Part shown: in pieces, positions 7,247 through 15,635 of the stretch | How the letters are laid out: each line of letters opens with the position of its first letter | Position numbering within the stretch: position 1 is the stretch's first letter | Assembly (NCBI RefSeq): GCF_036388275.1 | Contig: NZ_DASVSF010000023.1 | Coordinates: 62,001 to 126,000, forward strand | DNA: 64,000 nt | Source: Longimicrobium sp. | GTDB lineage: Bacteria > Gemmatimonadota > Gemmatimonadetes > Longimicrobiales > Longimicrobiaceae | Direction: 5' to 3' | Notes under the pieces: model-generated | The model's input: only the letters and a program-made list of their open reading frames with translations | What the model was told of the DNA's origin: nothing | Databases searched by the model: none | Made by a program: the position numbers and the translations under genes

Positions 7247-8110
7247 TCACGAACGGATGCGCGTGGAGAAGTCCGGTGCGTGGATGGCCGCCTGCGCGCG
7301 TTCGTTCACCTGGAACTTCTGCCGCGCCTGCTCCAGCGGCAGGTCGGTGTCCAGCAGCCCGTGGTCCATCGCCAGCTTGTCGGAGTAGCCGGGAAGCACC
7401 ACGCGCACGCCGAAGGGGATCTTCTCGGTGGCGATGCGGTTCACCGGCTCCAGGATGCTGGTGGTGCAGTTGTTCCAGAGGGTGTTGTAGAACTCGGGCT
7501 CGCGCTCCAGCCGCTGCGCGTGCTTCATCATGTCCACGAAGAGCGCGCGGGCCTGGTCCGGTGTAGCCTTGGCGGGATACAGGTACACGGCGTCCTTCCA
7601 CGTCACCGCGCGCACGCCGATCACGTCGCGCTCCTCGCCGATGACGTAGATCACCTCGAACCGGCGCAGCAGCCCCTTCCACACCGAGTACTCCTCGCCC
7701 GCCTCCCGCCGCGCCTCCACCGACACGCTGACGAACTGCCCGTCGGAAAACTCGAACGACAAAAAGGTGTGCGCCGGCCCGCGCCAGTCGGTGTTGAAGG
7801 GCGACAGGCCGAACCACACGCGCTTCATGCGACCCAGGTCGTAGGTGCGGTCGCGGTACCCGGGGGTGAAGTCGGTCTCGGACCGAAAGGTGAAGTCGCG
7901 CACGTTCCTCACGTGCACGCGGCCGCCGTCGAACGTCACGGTTGGCAGCACGGCCTGCTCCGGTCGCCACACCCGCTGGTGCGACGGCCGCGTGTTACGC
8001 CACCACAGGATGCCGCCCAGGAGCGCCATGCAGAATCCCGCCAGGAGAAGTGTCCGCCGGCGTGGCATGCGGCGCCCGCTCATCTTCCGCACGCCGATCC
8101 GGGTGAGCAT
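7247..8110 (-). CDS. DUF4105 (Lnb-like periplasmic domain) protein
   Basis: This 287-aa protein has a basic N-terminus, one membrane anchor (about residues 20-37, LLLAGFCMALLGGILWW) and an extracytoplasmic domain. The domain carries DUF4105 hallmarks: FNTDWRGPAHTFLSFEF, SVSVEARREAGEEYS, YVIGEERDVI and NTLWNNCTTSI. DUF4105 has an NlpC/P60-like papain fold; the Asn-Asn-Cys-Thr block is a plausible nucleophile site, but no activity is established for this subgroup. The start at 8110 lies 15 nt after the stop of the SEC-C gene, so the two are probably co-transcribed. A Met nine residues on (8083) is an alternative start. Confidence 0.8.
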   Translation of the reverse strand: MLTRIGVRKMSGRRMPRRRTLLLAGFCMALLGGILWWRNTRPSHQRVWRPEQAVLPTVTFDGGRVHVRNVRDFTFRSETDFTPGYRDRTYDLGRMKRVWFGLSPFNTDWRGPAHTFLSFEFSDGQFVSVSVEARREAGEEYSVWKGLLRRFEVIYVIGEERDVIGVRAVTWKDAVYLYPAKATPDQARALFVDMMKHAQRLEREPEFYNTLWNNCTTSILEPVNRIATEKIPFGVRVVLPGYSDKLAMDHGLLDTDLPLEQARQKFQVNERAQAAIHAPDFSTRIRS

Positions 8111-8125
8111 CGGCCGGTGGCCGGG

Positions 8126-10015
8126 TCAGAAGATGTCGTCGAGCATCTCATCGTCCTCGTCCCAGTCCTCCGCCTCGCCGGGGTGCTCCCGTTCGAAATC
8201 GCTCAACACGCGCTTGGGTGACTGGCCGCCCAGGTCGGGATGCGGAGTGTTCTCCCACTGGCGCTGCCTGCCGACCAGCACGTCGTGCAGATCGCCCAGG
8301 TCCGTGATCCCCGACCGCACGGCCTCGTCGTACCAGATCAGCCAGCGGCGCTGCAGTTCCTGCCATCGCGCCGCGGCCGCGCCTGCCATGCTCGTCCAGC
8401 CGCGCGTAAGCCCCGGTACGGTGGGCGCCGGGATGAACAGACGCCGCTCGTAGTCCTCCTCCGCGTATCCGCCGGCCGCGTCCAGCACGTCGCGAACGTC
8501 GTCCACCCCGTGGGCGATCTCGTCGAGTTCCGCGAGGACCCTGTCGGCCCAGGGGTAGACGATTCTCTCGTGCTCCGCGAAGTAGCGGAACAGGCGGCGC
8601 AGCGAGCGCGTGAGGTGCTTGGCGATCGCCTTGGGGATGGGATCGAAGTCGACGACGAACTCGTACAGGAACCTGCGCAGGTCGTACTCGGTGGCGGAGC
8701 CGGCGGGCAGACTGGAGGCGACCAGCATGCGCCCCCAGGTGAGCGCCGTTCTGGCCTCACGTTCGCGCGCCGCACGAGAGGGCCGCTGCCCATCCAGCCA
8801 CGCGAGAAAGCGGTCCAGCCGCTCTGCCTCGTCCGGCCCAACCAGGTCCGGGTCGCCGCGCACCCTCAGCACCGCCTCCGGGTCTGCCCCGGGCCCTTCC
8901 GCCCCGATGGCGTGTGCCTGCTCCAGCGGCGGCCATGGCAACGCGCTTCCGGCGTGCAGGAACGCGACCGTGACGCCGGTCAGCGGGTCCACGAAGGGAA
9001 CCTGGGGCCGTTCCTGGCTCGTGAACGCCGCGATGGCCCGGCTCGCTCTGGCCAGGCGGTTCAGCAGCTCCGCGGTGATGCGGCGGCCCGGCAGCCGCAG
9101 GCTGAACAGCGAGGGATATGCGTCGGAGCCCGCCAGCTCCCACCCGGCAGACGCCACCTCGCGCCGCATGGGCCTCGACAGATCTTTCGGCGCGTCGAAG
9201 CTGAGCGTCAGCGACCAGCCCCGCATGGCAGAGATGAACTCGCCGCCCGTTGGTTCCTGCTCGGCGAGGATGTCCGGGTCCCTCAGGTCCGAGTAGATGG
9301 CAAAGCCGTAGTACATGCCCCCCGCGCCCATCACGCTCACCGCCCAGGGCTCGTCCTCGCCGGGGAAGCGAAGCATGAGGGTGTTGCTGTCCGCCAGCGC
9401 CTGCCAGGGCTCCGCGCGGAAGAAGACCGCCGCCGCGCCGTGGAACTCGGCCAGCTCGTCGGCCGTCGCCTCCGTTTCGGCCCACGCCCACAGGGTGCTT
9501 GCGGCACCGGTGGCACCCCCGCGCGCCAGGTGCTGGAGCGACCCCTCGATCGCCTCGTCCAGCTCGGCCAGCACGCCGGATTCCACCGTGATGGCGCGGC
9601 GTTCCAGCTCCGGCGCCAGCACCTCGGCCAGTTTCGCATCGCGGACGCGCAGGCGCTCGGGCAGCAGCCCCGTCTTCGCGCCCGCCGCCGTGACGGCGCC
9701 CAGGACGGCGGCGGCGCGGGCAGCCAGGCCCACGCAGCGGCGCGCCAGCACGTCGCCGGACACGATCATTCCCCCCGCGCCAACGATCACCAGGGACCCG
9801 GGTTCGCCGGTCTCGCGAAACATCTCCTGCAGGGGCACCACGTCGGCTTCCCACACGGGCGCGCGGCGGGCGACCTCCGTCACCCGGGCCTCCAGGGCAG
9901 CCGGGCGTCCCAGCCTCCGCTCCGCACGCACGGCAGACTCGTCGGCCGCCAGGTGGCAGGCCTTGTATTTCTTTCCCGAGCCGCAGGGGCACGGGTCGTT
10001 CCGGGAGGGCTTCAT
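8126..10015 (-). CDS. Large SEC-C motif protein, unknown function
   Basis: This 629-aa protein starts with a perfect SEC-C zinc-binding motif (NDPCPCGSGKKYKACH, residues 6-21). In SecA this motif binds zinc and contacts SecB or ribosomes; it also occurs as a module in many unrelated proteins. The rest is a soluble Ala/Leu-rich, mainly helical protein with no recognised domain. A Gly-rich hydrophobic strand (SLVIVGAGGMIVSGDVLA) lies near residue 74, and an acidic tail (EAEDWDEDDEMLDDIF) closes the protein. The N-terminal position of SEC-C is unusual. No signal peptide or membrane segment is clear, so it is probably cytosolic. It heads a two-gene unit with the DUF4105 gene. Confidence 0.7.
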   Translation of the reverse strand: MKPSRNDPCPCGSGKKYKACHLAADESAVRAERRLGRPAALEARVTEVARRAPVWEADVVPLQEMFRETGEPGSLVIVGAGGMIVSGDVLARRCVGLAARAAAVLGAVTAAGAKTGLLPERLRVRDAKLAEVLAPELERRAITVESGVLAELDEAIEGSLQHLARGGATGAASTLWAWAETEATADELAEFHGAAAVFFRAEPWQALADSNTLMLRFPGEDEPWAVSVMGAGGMYYGFAIYSDLRDPDILAEQEPTGGEFISAMRGWSLTLSFDAPKDLSRPMRREVASAGWELAGSDAYPSLFSLRLPGRRITAELLNRLARASRAIAAFTSQERPQVPFVDPLTGVTVAFLHAGSALPWPPLEQAHAIGAEGPGADPEAVLRVRGDPDLVGPDEAERLDRFLAWLDGQRPSRAAREREARTALTWGRMLVASSLPAGSATEYDLRRFLYEFVVDFDPIPKAIAKHLTRSLRRLFRYFAEHERIVYPWADRVLAELDEIAHGVDDVRDVLDAAGGYAEEDYERRLFIPAPTVPGLTRGWTSMAGAAAARWQELQRRWLIWYDEAVRSGITDLGDLHDVLVGRQRQWENTPHPDLGGQSPKRVLSDFEREHPGEAEDWDEDDEMLDDIF

Positions 10016-10043
10016 GCGTCGATCGTCCGCCGGCGGCTCCCCA

Positions 10044-10898
10044 TCAGGGGCGCCAGGAGGGCTGGAGGTTGCGGAGGGAGTCGCTGGCGACGGCGCGGAT
10101 GCCGCTCCCGTCGGCGTTCACCCCGTGCAGCGCCAATCGCCCGCCGCTGCTCCGCACGAAGACCATCCCGCTTCCGTCCGGGGACCAGTCCGGTTCGCTG
10201 TCGTCCAAACCCGTCGTGACCCGCCGCACGTCACCCCCGCCAGCAGCCATTGTATACAGGCCGCCCACGTCGGGCGACGAGAGGCCGCTGCGCGAATATG
10301 CAATCCGAGTCCCGTCGGGAGACCAGGCCGGCCCCTCGCCGGAACCCAGCGTCCGCGTGTTGGAGCCGTCCGCGTCTACGAGCATGATCTGGCGATCTAC
10401 CTGAAACGCGATCGTCCGTCCGTCCGGTGACCAGTCGGGCCTCCAGCCCTGGCGCACGTCGCCGGTCAGCTGGCGTTCGCCGCTCCCATCGGCATCGATC
10501 ACGAAGAGGTGCTGCTCCACCCCCGACCCCCAGCCCGCGAACACGATCCGGGTACCATCCGGCGACCATGCGGGTGACATCTCCCGGCGCGCCTCCGTAC
10601 GCGTGAGCCGGCGCGTGGATCCGTCCACGTTCCAGACGTAGAGCTCGGCGTTCTGGTCTTTCCAGTTGATGAACGCGACGCGCTTGCCGTCGGGCGACCA
10701 GGCCGGCTCCGTGGCGGGGTCCGGCGAGAGCCGCCGCGCCCCCGTGCCGTCCGGGTTCACGGCCGTCAGCCAGCAGGTCACGATTCCGCCGCGGCAGAAC
10801 ACGATGGCGGGAACCTCGGCGGGCGGCTGTTGGGTAGGCCCGTCCGTGCACGCGGCGAACGCCAGCAGGCACACGGAAACCAGCGGTTTGCGGCGCAT
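10044..10898 (-). CDS. TolB-like beta-propeller lipoprotein
   Basis: This encodes a 284-aa lipoprotein (MRRKPLVSVCLLAFAAC) with at least six WD40-like PD40 blades, each built around the repeated core PAWSPDG or PDWSPDG followed by a short hydrophobic strand. The spacing of about 40 residues predicts a six-bladed propeller filling the whole mature protein. In TolB such a propeller binds Pal and colicins; here the TolB N-terminal domain is absent, so it is not TolB itself. The ATG at 10896-10898 is chosen for the signal peptide. The gene lies 23 nt downstream of the plug-domain barrel gene on the same strand, suggesting an outer-membrane operon. Confidence 0.8.
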   Translation of the reverse strand: MRRKPLVSVCLLAFAACTDGPTQQPPAEVPAIVFCRGGIVTCWLTAVNPDGTGARRLSPDPATEPAWSPDGKRVAFINWKDQNAELYVWNVDGSTRRLTRTEARREMSPAWSPDGTRIVFAGWGSGVEQHLFVIDADGSGERQLTGDVRQGWRPDWSPDGRTIAFQVDRQIMLVDADGSNTRTLGSGEGPAWSPDGTRIAYSRSGLSSPDVGGLYTMAAGGGDVRRVTTGLDDSEPDWSPDGSGMVFVRSSGGRLALHGVNADGSGIRAVASDSLRNLQPSWRP

Positions 10899-10921
10899 CC
10901 ACGCGGCTGCATCCGGCACGG

Positions 10922-11845
10922 TCAGCGGCCCAGCAGGACGGTGGTGCCCAGGGCCAGCGAGCCCAGCCGCCCCGCGAGCCCGTGCTGAAAGCCGACGAAC
11001 GACACGCGGGCTTCGGCATTCAGGAGCATTCGCGCGCCCACTCGTACGTCGACGCCCGCGCCCGCGGAAGCCGCCGTGCCGGTCTGGGAGAGCGCCGGGT
11101 GCAGGGTACCCGCCGCTTCCCAGTTCACCTGGTGAAGCCCCAGCAGGGCCGTAAGGAACGGCGCGTATGCGCGGGATCCTCCGCCGTACAGCTTTACGCC
11201 GACCTCTCCACTGAGCACGGTGGCGGCCTCTTTCGGCGCACCCTCGAAATTCCTGCACGAACAGGTCTCGTCCAGGTTCGCGTATCGAACCGAGCCCATC
11301 AGCATGGTTTCGGGACCCAGGGGAAGCGAGCCGGTGACCGCCGCTCCGGGGCCTTCCATGAACGCGAAGTAGTTGTGCCCCCACACCGGCTGCAGGTGCA
11401 GCGCCGACAGCGAGAGCCCGGCACCGGGATGGAACCCCGGCTTGGCGGGAAGTGGCGGGTGCGCCGCGGACAGCGGCAGCCGGGTAGAAACGTGCAGGGC
11501 GCCGGACCGGTTGAGCGAGTCGAAGCGTACGCGCGCCTCGGCCGGCGTCGAGTACTGCACCCACCGCACCTCGTGCGGCTGCAGCGTCCGCAGCACGGCC
11601 GAATCGCGGGCGAGCACCGAATCCACGTACACCTGCACGAACTGGTCGGCCGACCTGCGGAACCGCAGCCACTGTGGCCGCAGCCGGCGCACGGCGGCCT
11701 CCACCGTGGGCCGGCCCGTGGCGACCAGCTCGTCGCGGGTGAGGATCGCCTCGGGCCGGGTGCTTTCCTGGGCGCGGGCTTCGAGGGGGGCGCAACAGAG
11801 GAGGAGGCCGGCTGCCAGGAACCGGCAGGAGGTCAGGAAAGACAT
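10922..11845 (-). CDS. Plug-domain-containing outer-membrane barrel protein
   Basis: This 307-aa secreted protein has signal MSFLTSCRFLAAGLLLCCAP and a cleavage region ARAQES. Residues of about 30-125 resemble a TonB-receptor plug or carboxypeptidase-like module: DELVATGRPTVEAAVRRLRP, VYVDSVL, and EVRWVQYSTPAEARVRF ending in VSTR. The rest alternates Gly/aromatic strands (YFAFMEGPGAAV, MLMGSVRYANL, VGVKLYGGG) and ends in LGTTVLLGR, which fits a small beta-barrel. Substrate and partner are unknown. The Met at 11843-11845 is the only one followed by a signal peptide; it lies 81 bp after dnaN's stop. Confidence 0.65.
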   Translation of the reverse strand: MSFLTSCRFLAAGLLLCCAPLEARAQESTRPEAILTRDELVATGRPTVEAAVRRLRPQWLRFRRSADQFVQVYVDSVLARDSAVLRTLQPHEVRWVQYSTPAEARVRFDSLNRSGALHVSTRLPLSAAHPPLPAKPGFHPGAGLSLSALHLQPVWGHNYFAFMEGPGAAVTGSLPLGPETMLMGSVRYANLDETCSCRNFEGAPKEAATVLSGEVGVKLYGGGSRAYAPFLTALLGLHQVNWEAAGTLHPALSQTGTAASAGAGVDVRVGARMLLNAEARVSFVGFQHGLAGRLGSLALGTTVLLGR

Positions 11846-11926
11846 GTTCTGTGAGCGGCTGGGTTGGGGGAGACGAACGCACCCGGATGGTGCCGCCGGC
11901 GAACGGATCGCCGGCGGCACTACCGG

Positions 11927-13039
11927 TCAGCTCAGGAGCCGCAGGGGCATCACCAGGCACAGGTAGTCGGGCGTGTCCTCGTTGCCGATGGGCTGCATGG
12001 TGGCGGCGCGCTCCGGTGCCTTGAAGCTCATCTTCACCTCGTCGGTCGGCATGTAGCGAAGCAGCTCCAGCAGGTACTGCGCGTTGAAGCCGATTTCCAG
12101 CGGATCGCCATCGTACTCCACCGGCAGCTCCTCGGTGGCCGTGCCCACGTCGGGCGTCTCCACCGCGAAGCGCAGCATGGGGCCGCCCAGCGACAGGCGG
12201 ATGCGGTGCGTCTGGTCGCTCGCCACGATGGCCATGCGCCGCACGGCCGCCTGCAGCGCGCCCTTGTCGGCCACCATCGACTTGTCGTTGTCCTTGGGGA
12301 TGACCTGCTCGTAATTGGGGTACGGCCCCTCGATCAGCCGCGTGAAGATCTGCACGTCGGTGCCGCGGAAGCCGATGTGGTTCTCGCTGCGCCCCACCTC
12401 CACCGTCTCGTCCGGCCGGAACAGGCGCTGCACCTGCCCCAGGGCCTTGGGATGCACGATGAAGTCGCCCGGCGGCACCGCGGCGGCGCCGTTCTCCACC
12501 GACAGCGTCATCTTGGCCAGGCGGTGGCCGTTGGTGGCCACCATCCGCATCTCGCCCTCGCCCAGCTGCCAGAGCACCCCGTTCAGGATGGGCCGCGTCT
12601 CCTCGGTCGACGCGGCGAACGACACGTGGGTGATCAGCCGCTGCAGCTCCTGCCCGGTGACGCGCCAGCTCTCGGCGAAGTCCACCTTGGGAAAGGCGGG
12701 AAACTCGTCGCGGGGCAGCCCGTTCAGCCGGTACTTGGTGCGGCCGCTGGTGATCTGGATGGCGTCGCCCTGTGTGCCGAACTCCACGGTGCCGGGAAGC
12801 TCGCGGGCAATCTCCTGGAGCTTCTTGGCAGGCGCGGTGATGGCGCCGGCCTCGGCGACGTCGGCGGCCACCCGCACCGACACCGCGGTGTCCAGGTCGG
12901 TACCGCTCATCCTGACGGCACCGTCCTCGGCCTCGATCAGGATGTTCGACAGCACGGGGAGCGTGGTGCGGGTGGGAATGCTGCCCGCCACCGCGCCCAG
13001 CCCCTGCTGCAGGTTTTCACGCGTGATCGTGAATCGCAT
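11927..13039 (-). CDS. dnaN: DNA polymerase III sliding clamp (beta)
   Basis: This 370-aa protein spans the three clamp domains. Recognisable blocks are MRFTITRENLQQGL at the start, LPVLSNILIEA, RPILNGVLW, MVATNGHRLA, and the C-terminal peptide-binding segment ending YLCLVMPLRL, a variant of the usual MPMR(L) tail. It encircles DNA as a dimer and tethers replicative polymerase. The ATG at 13037-13039 gives the family's usual N-terminus. The dnaA-oriC-dnaN order is preserved, both genes reading leftward, but the spacer is unusually long (482 bp). Confidence 0.98.
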   Translation of the reverse strand: MRFTITRENLQQGLGAVAGSIPTRTTLPVLSNILIEAEDGAVRMSGTDLDTAVSVRVAADVAEAGAITAPAKKLQEIARELPGTVEFGTQGDAIQITSGRTKYRLNGLPRDEFPAFPKVDFAESWRVTGQELQRLITHVSFAASTEETRPILNGVLWQLGEGEMRMVATNGHRLAKMTLSVENGAAAVPPGDFIVHPKALGQVQRLFRPDETVEVGRSENHIGFRGTDVQIFTRLIEGPYPNYEQVIPKDNDKSMVADKGALQAAVRRMAIVASDQTHRIRLSLGGPMLRFAVETPDVGTATEELPVEYDGDPLEIGFNAQYLLELLRYMPTDEVKMSFKAPERAATMQPIGNEDTPDYLCLVMPLRLLS

Positions 13040-13521
13040 ACGTCGGTCGCCAACGCTCGAGGGTGACCCGTTCTCCACGGGGAAGGGTTCTTACCACCAT
13101 ATAGATATCCAATCTAGTATTGGTAGTAGAGGGTGTGGATCTGTGGATACCGCCCCTCGCGCCCTACCAACCTGTGCTCTCGCAACCACCTGAACCGGTT
13201 CGGACCCTGTGGACTGAGGTTGTGGAGAACTGCCCGATTCCCCACGCTATACCCATTCCCACACCCGAGCCCGGTACTCCACAACTTCTCCACGAACTTC
13301 CCACACCGGTTGTCCACGGTGTTTTCCGGCGTCTCCCCGTCCGGATCCAGGCCTGCTTCCGGACAGGGATGACGCGTCGTCGACCCCGGGACCCGCCGAC
13401 TGCGCGGGCGAATGAATTCGCTGCAACAAGCACACGAAGTCCACCTTCGTGGACTGCACGCTCTCGTGTGCCCTCGGCTATCGTGCGCGCCTGTTGCCGG
13501 CTCCTCGCCGGGTCTGCGCCC
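13040..13521. other. oriC: Probable chromosomal replication origin (oriC)
   Basis: The dnaA-dnaN spacer has no credible gene but many DnaA-box-like 9-mers within two mismatches of TTATCCACA: 13134-13142 and 13142-13150 (TGTGGATCT, TGTGGATAC, adjoining), 13208-13216, 13221-13229 (TGTGGAGAA, one mismatch), 13275-13283 (TACTCCACA) and 13310-13318 (TTGTCCACG). An AT-rich stretch at 13091-13131 (ATATAGATATCCAATCTAGT within it) is the lowest-GC part and could be the unwinding element. Flanking genes point away from here on both sides, as expected of an origin. Confidence 0.65.
13404..13456 (-). repeat. Family D twin-hairpin repeat, copy 2 (inverted)
   Basis: GCGAATGAATTCGC and GTCCACCTTCGTGGAC form the two hairpins, joined by TGCAACAAGCACACGAA. 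It lies at the dnaA-proximal end of the probable origin. Confidence 0.75.
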
Positions 13522-14925
13522 CTACCGGAGCGACGCGCGCAGCTCGTCTACCTTGCGGCGCAGCTCGGGGTCGGCCACCAGGTCCTCCTCCACCTTGGAG
13601 ACGGAGTGGATCACCGTGCTGTGGTCGCGCCCGCCGAACAGCCTTCCGATCTCCACCAGGGCCAGGTCGAACATCTCCTTGATCAGGTACATCGCCACCT
13701 GTCGCGGGATGGTCAGGTCCTTGGTACGCTTCTTGGACTGCAGCGCCTCGCTGGTGGTGTTCCACGCCTGCGCCACCTTGTCGCGCACCCGCTCGGGAGA
13801 AACGCCACCCGGCGCGCCCGACGCGTCGGTGCCCAGCGGGTTGCCCAGCGCCTCGCGCGCCAGGGCCAGGTCGATGGGGCGCCGCGTGAGCGACGAGTAG
13901 GCCAGCAGCTTGATGACCGCGCCCTCGATCTCGCGCACCGACGAGGTGCGGTTGCGCGCGATGAACGACAGCACGTCGTCGGCGTCGTGGATCTCCAGCC
14001 GGTCCTCCTCCACCTTGCGGCGAAGGATCGCGATGCGCGTCTCGAAGTCGGGCGGCTTGATGTCGGCCACCAGCCCCCATTCGAAGCGGCTGACCAGGCG
14101 GTCCTCCAGCCCCGTGGCGTTGGGCGGACGGTCCGACGTCAGCACGATCTGGCGCTGGGCGTCGTGAAGCGCGTTGAAGGTGTGGAAGAACTCCTCCTGC
14201 GTGCGCTCCTTGCCCTCCAGGAACTGGATGTCGTCCACCAGCAGCAGGTCGATCTGCCGGTACAGCCGCCGGAACTCGCCCATCGTCCCCTCCTGGATGG
14301 CGCTCACCAGCTCGTTGGTGAAGCGCTCGGAGGAGATGTACAGCACGCGCTTGTGGGGCTCGCGCTCCAGCATGGCGTGACCGATGGCGTGCATCAGGTG
14401 CGTCTTGCCCAGCCCTACGCCGCCGTAGATGAACAGCGGGTTGTACGCGCGCGCCGGCGCCTCGGCCACCGCGTGCGCCGCGGCGGCGGCCAGCTGGTTG
14501 TTGTTGCCCACCACGAACCGCGTGAAGACGTAGCGCGGGTTCAGCGGGGCGGCGTGGCCCGCCGGTGCGTTGGCGGCGGACGGCGCGGGCGCGGTGTCCA
14601 CGCGAGGCGCGGGCGCCGGGGGCGGAGCGGGCTCTGCGAACTCGATGGCGGCAGGCACGGATGGGACCTTGCCGTTGCCCTGGTACTGGACGGAGAGGGT
14701 GAAGCGGCGCCCGAACAGGTGCTCACCGATGCGCGTGAGCAGGTCGGCGTACTTTTCCTCTACCCATTCCACGGCGAACGGATTGGGAGTGGCGACGACG
14801 AGAAGATCGTTGGAGACGGCGATCGCCTGCGTGGGCGCCAGCCACGTGCGGAAAGCCTGGTCCGGCAGCGCGGTCTTGGCGCTCTCCAGAATGCGCGACC
14901 AGATTTCCCCGGCAGTGAGCTCCAT
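13522..14925 (-). CDS. dnaA: Chromosomal replication initiator DnaA
   Basis: This 467-aa protein has the four DnaA domains: helical domain I from residue 1 (MELTAGEIWSRIL), a Pro/Ala-rich linker (about 100-130), the AAA+ domain with Walker A GGVGLGKTH and Walker B LLLVDDIQFL, and C-terminal domain IV with the DNA-binding signature LFGGRDHSTVIHSVSKVEE. It binds DnaA boxes, melts oriC and loads the helicase. The ATG at 14923-14925 matches the family N-terminus; the frame continues 76 codons upstream without family resemblance. A perfect DnaA box lies 58 bp upstream, suggesting autoregulation. Confidence 0.98.
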   Translation of the reverse strand: MELTAGEIWSRILESAKTALPDQAFRTWLAPTQAIAVSNDLLVVATPNPFAVEWVEEKYADLLTRIGEHLFGRRFTLSVQYQGNGKVPSVPAAIEFAEPAPPPAPAPRVDTAPAPSAANAPAGHAAPLNPRYVFTRFVVGNNNQLAAAAAHAVAEAPARAYNPLFIYGGVGLGKTHLMHAIGHAMLEREPHKRVLYISSERFTNELVSAIQEGTMGEFRRLYRQIDLLLVDDIQFLEGKERTQEEFFHTFNALHDAQRQIVLTSDRPPNATGLEDRLVSRFEWGLVADIKPPDFETRIAILRRKVEEDRLEIHDADDVLSFIARNRTSSVREIEGAVIKLLAYSSLTRRPIDLALAREALGNPLGTDASGAPGGVSPERVRDKVAQAWNTTSEALQSKKRTKDLTIPRQVAMYLIKEMFDLALVEIGRLFGGRDHSTVIHSVSKVEEDLVADPELRRKVDELRASLR

Positions 14926-15440
14926 CACATCCAGCAGCAGGACGGCGACCGCAGACGACACCCGGGCAACGTAGAACTGCCTTGTGGATAAGTCAAGAAA
15001 GCCCGCTAAGTGCCTGGAGTTACCTGCGTTTGTGACCCAGGTACGAGCGGTGTCGCCTCCGGGCCGCCTGCGGATTCGGCAGGCTTCCGAAGCTCCCCCG
15101 AACAAGCATCGGGAATGCGACCAGCGTGGGTGCGCTGAACGGGTAGCAGACAAATCGCGAGCGGATGATTATGAGCAGCCGATGGATCTCCGTCGCGAAG
15201 GCGTGCGTTCGGCGAGGGCGTGCGTGCGCTGGCGGGGAGTGGGAAGTCGTGATGCGCCGACACCGGAGTTCTGTCGGGGGGAGTGGCGGCTTCGGCCCAC
15301 ACGTGGTGTCGTAGCGACTGGCCCAGCCGTGGCGGGTAAAAAGCCTTGGAGAGCGCGGTCCAGAGCGGTATTTTTAGCTCGTTCAGATCACCGGATCTGC
15401 GCATCCGGAGCACGGAATCTACGGTACCAAGGAGGAGAGC
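14926..15440. other. dnaA upstream region
   Basis: This is a 515-bp stretch between divergent dnaA and the small coupled ORF. It holds one perfect DnaA box (14983-14991) near dnaA. No credible gene, clear promoter pair or repeat module was found in the remainder. Confidence 0.5.
14983..14991 (-). promoter_or_regulatory. Perfect DnaA box
   Basis: TGTGGATAA is the exact complement of TTATCCACA. It sits 58 bp upstream of the dnaA start, the usual place for dnaA autoregulation, and may also belong to the origin. Confidence 0.8.
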
Positions 15441-15635
15441 GTGAAGAAGCGGCTCCCGGAGCTTCAGCCGGCGCACGAGAGTTCCCGCGTAACCGTTGCG
15501 CAAGCAGCCGCCGCGTTCCGCAAGGTCCGCGGCTCGAATCCCAAACCGGGTCTGTGGGGCCCCGATGATCCAGTGAACGATGCGGATCAGTCCGGTCCGG
15601 AGAACGGACGTCCCCACAAGGACGGGGCCGACTGA
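15441..15635 (+). CDS. Small ORF coupled to TIR-like gene
   Basis: This 64-codon ORF starts with GTG and has a strong ribosome binding site (AAGGAGGA, 8 nt upstream). Its TGA overlaps the ATG of the next gene (TGATG), a classic translational-coupling arrangement. The product is basic at the N-terminus (KKRLPELQPAHE), has one probable helix (VTVAQAAAAFRKVR) and a disordered, polar C-terminus rich in Gly, Pro and Asp. No family was recognised. Strong initiation signals and coupling make it more than chance. By analogy with two-gene immune cassettes it could be an antitoxin or adaptor, but this is inference only. Confidence 0.6.
   Translation: MKKRLPELQPAHESSRVTVAQAAAAFRKVRGSNPKPGLWGPDDPVNDADQSGPENGRPHKDGAD

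Noticed and set aside
10044..11960. One long protein joining the propeller and the plug-domain regions
   Set aside because: The frame upstream of 10898 reads the plug-domain gene in the wrong phase. Each part has its own signal peptide and start in a different frame.
15006..15617. Minus-strand frame of about 200 codons upstream of dnaA
   Set aside because: It overlaps the DnaA box region and the well-initiated small ORF, and has no recognisable domain.
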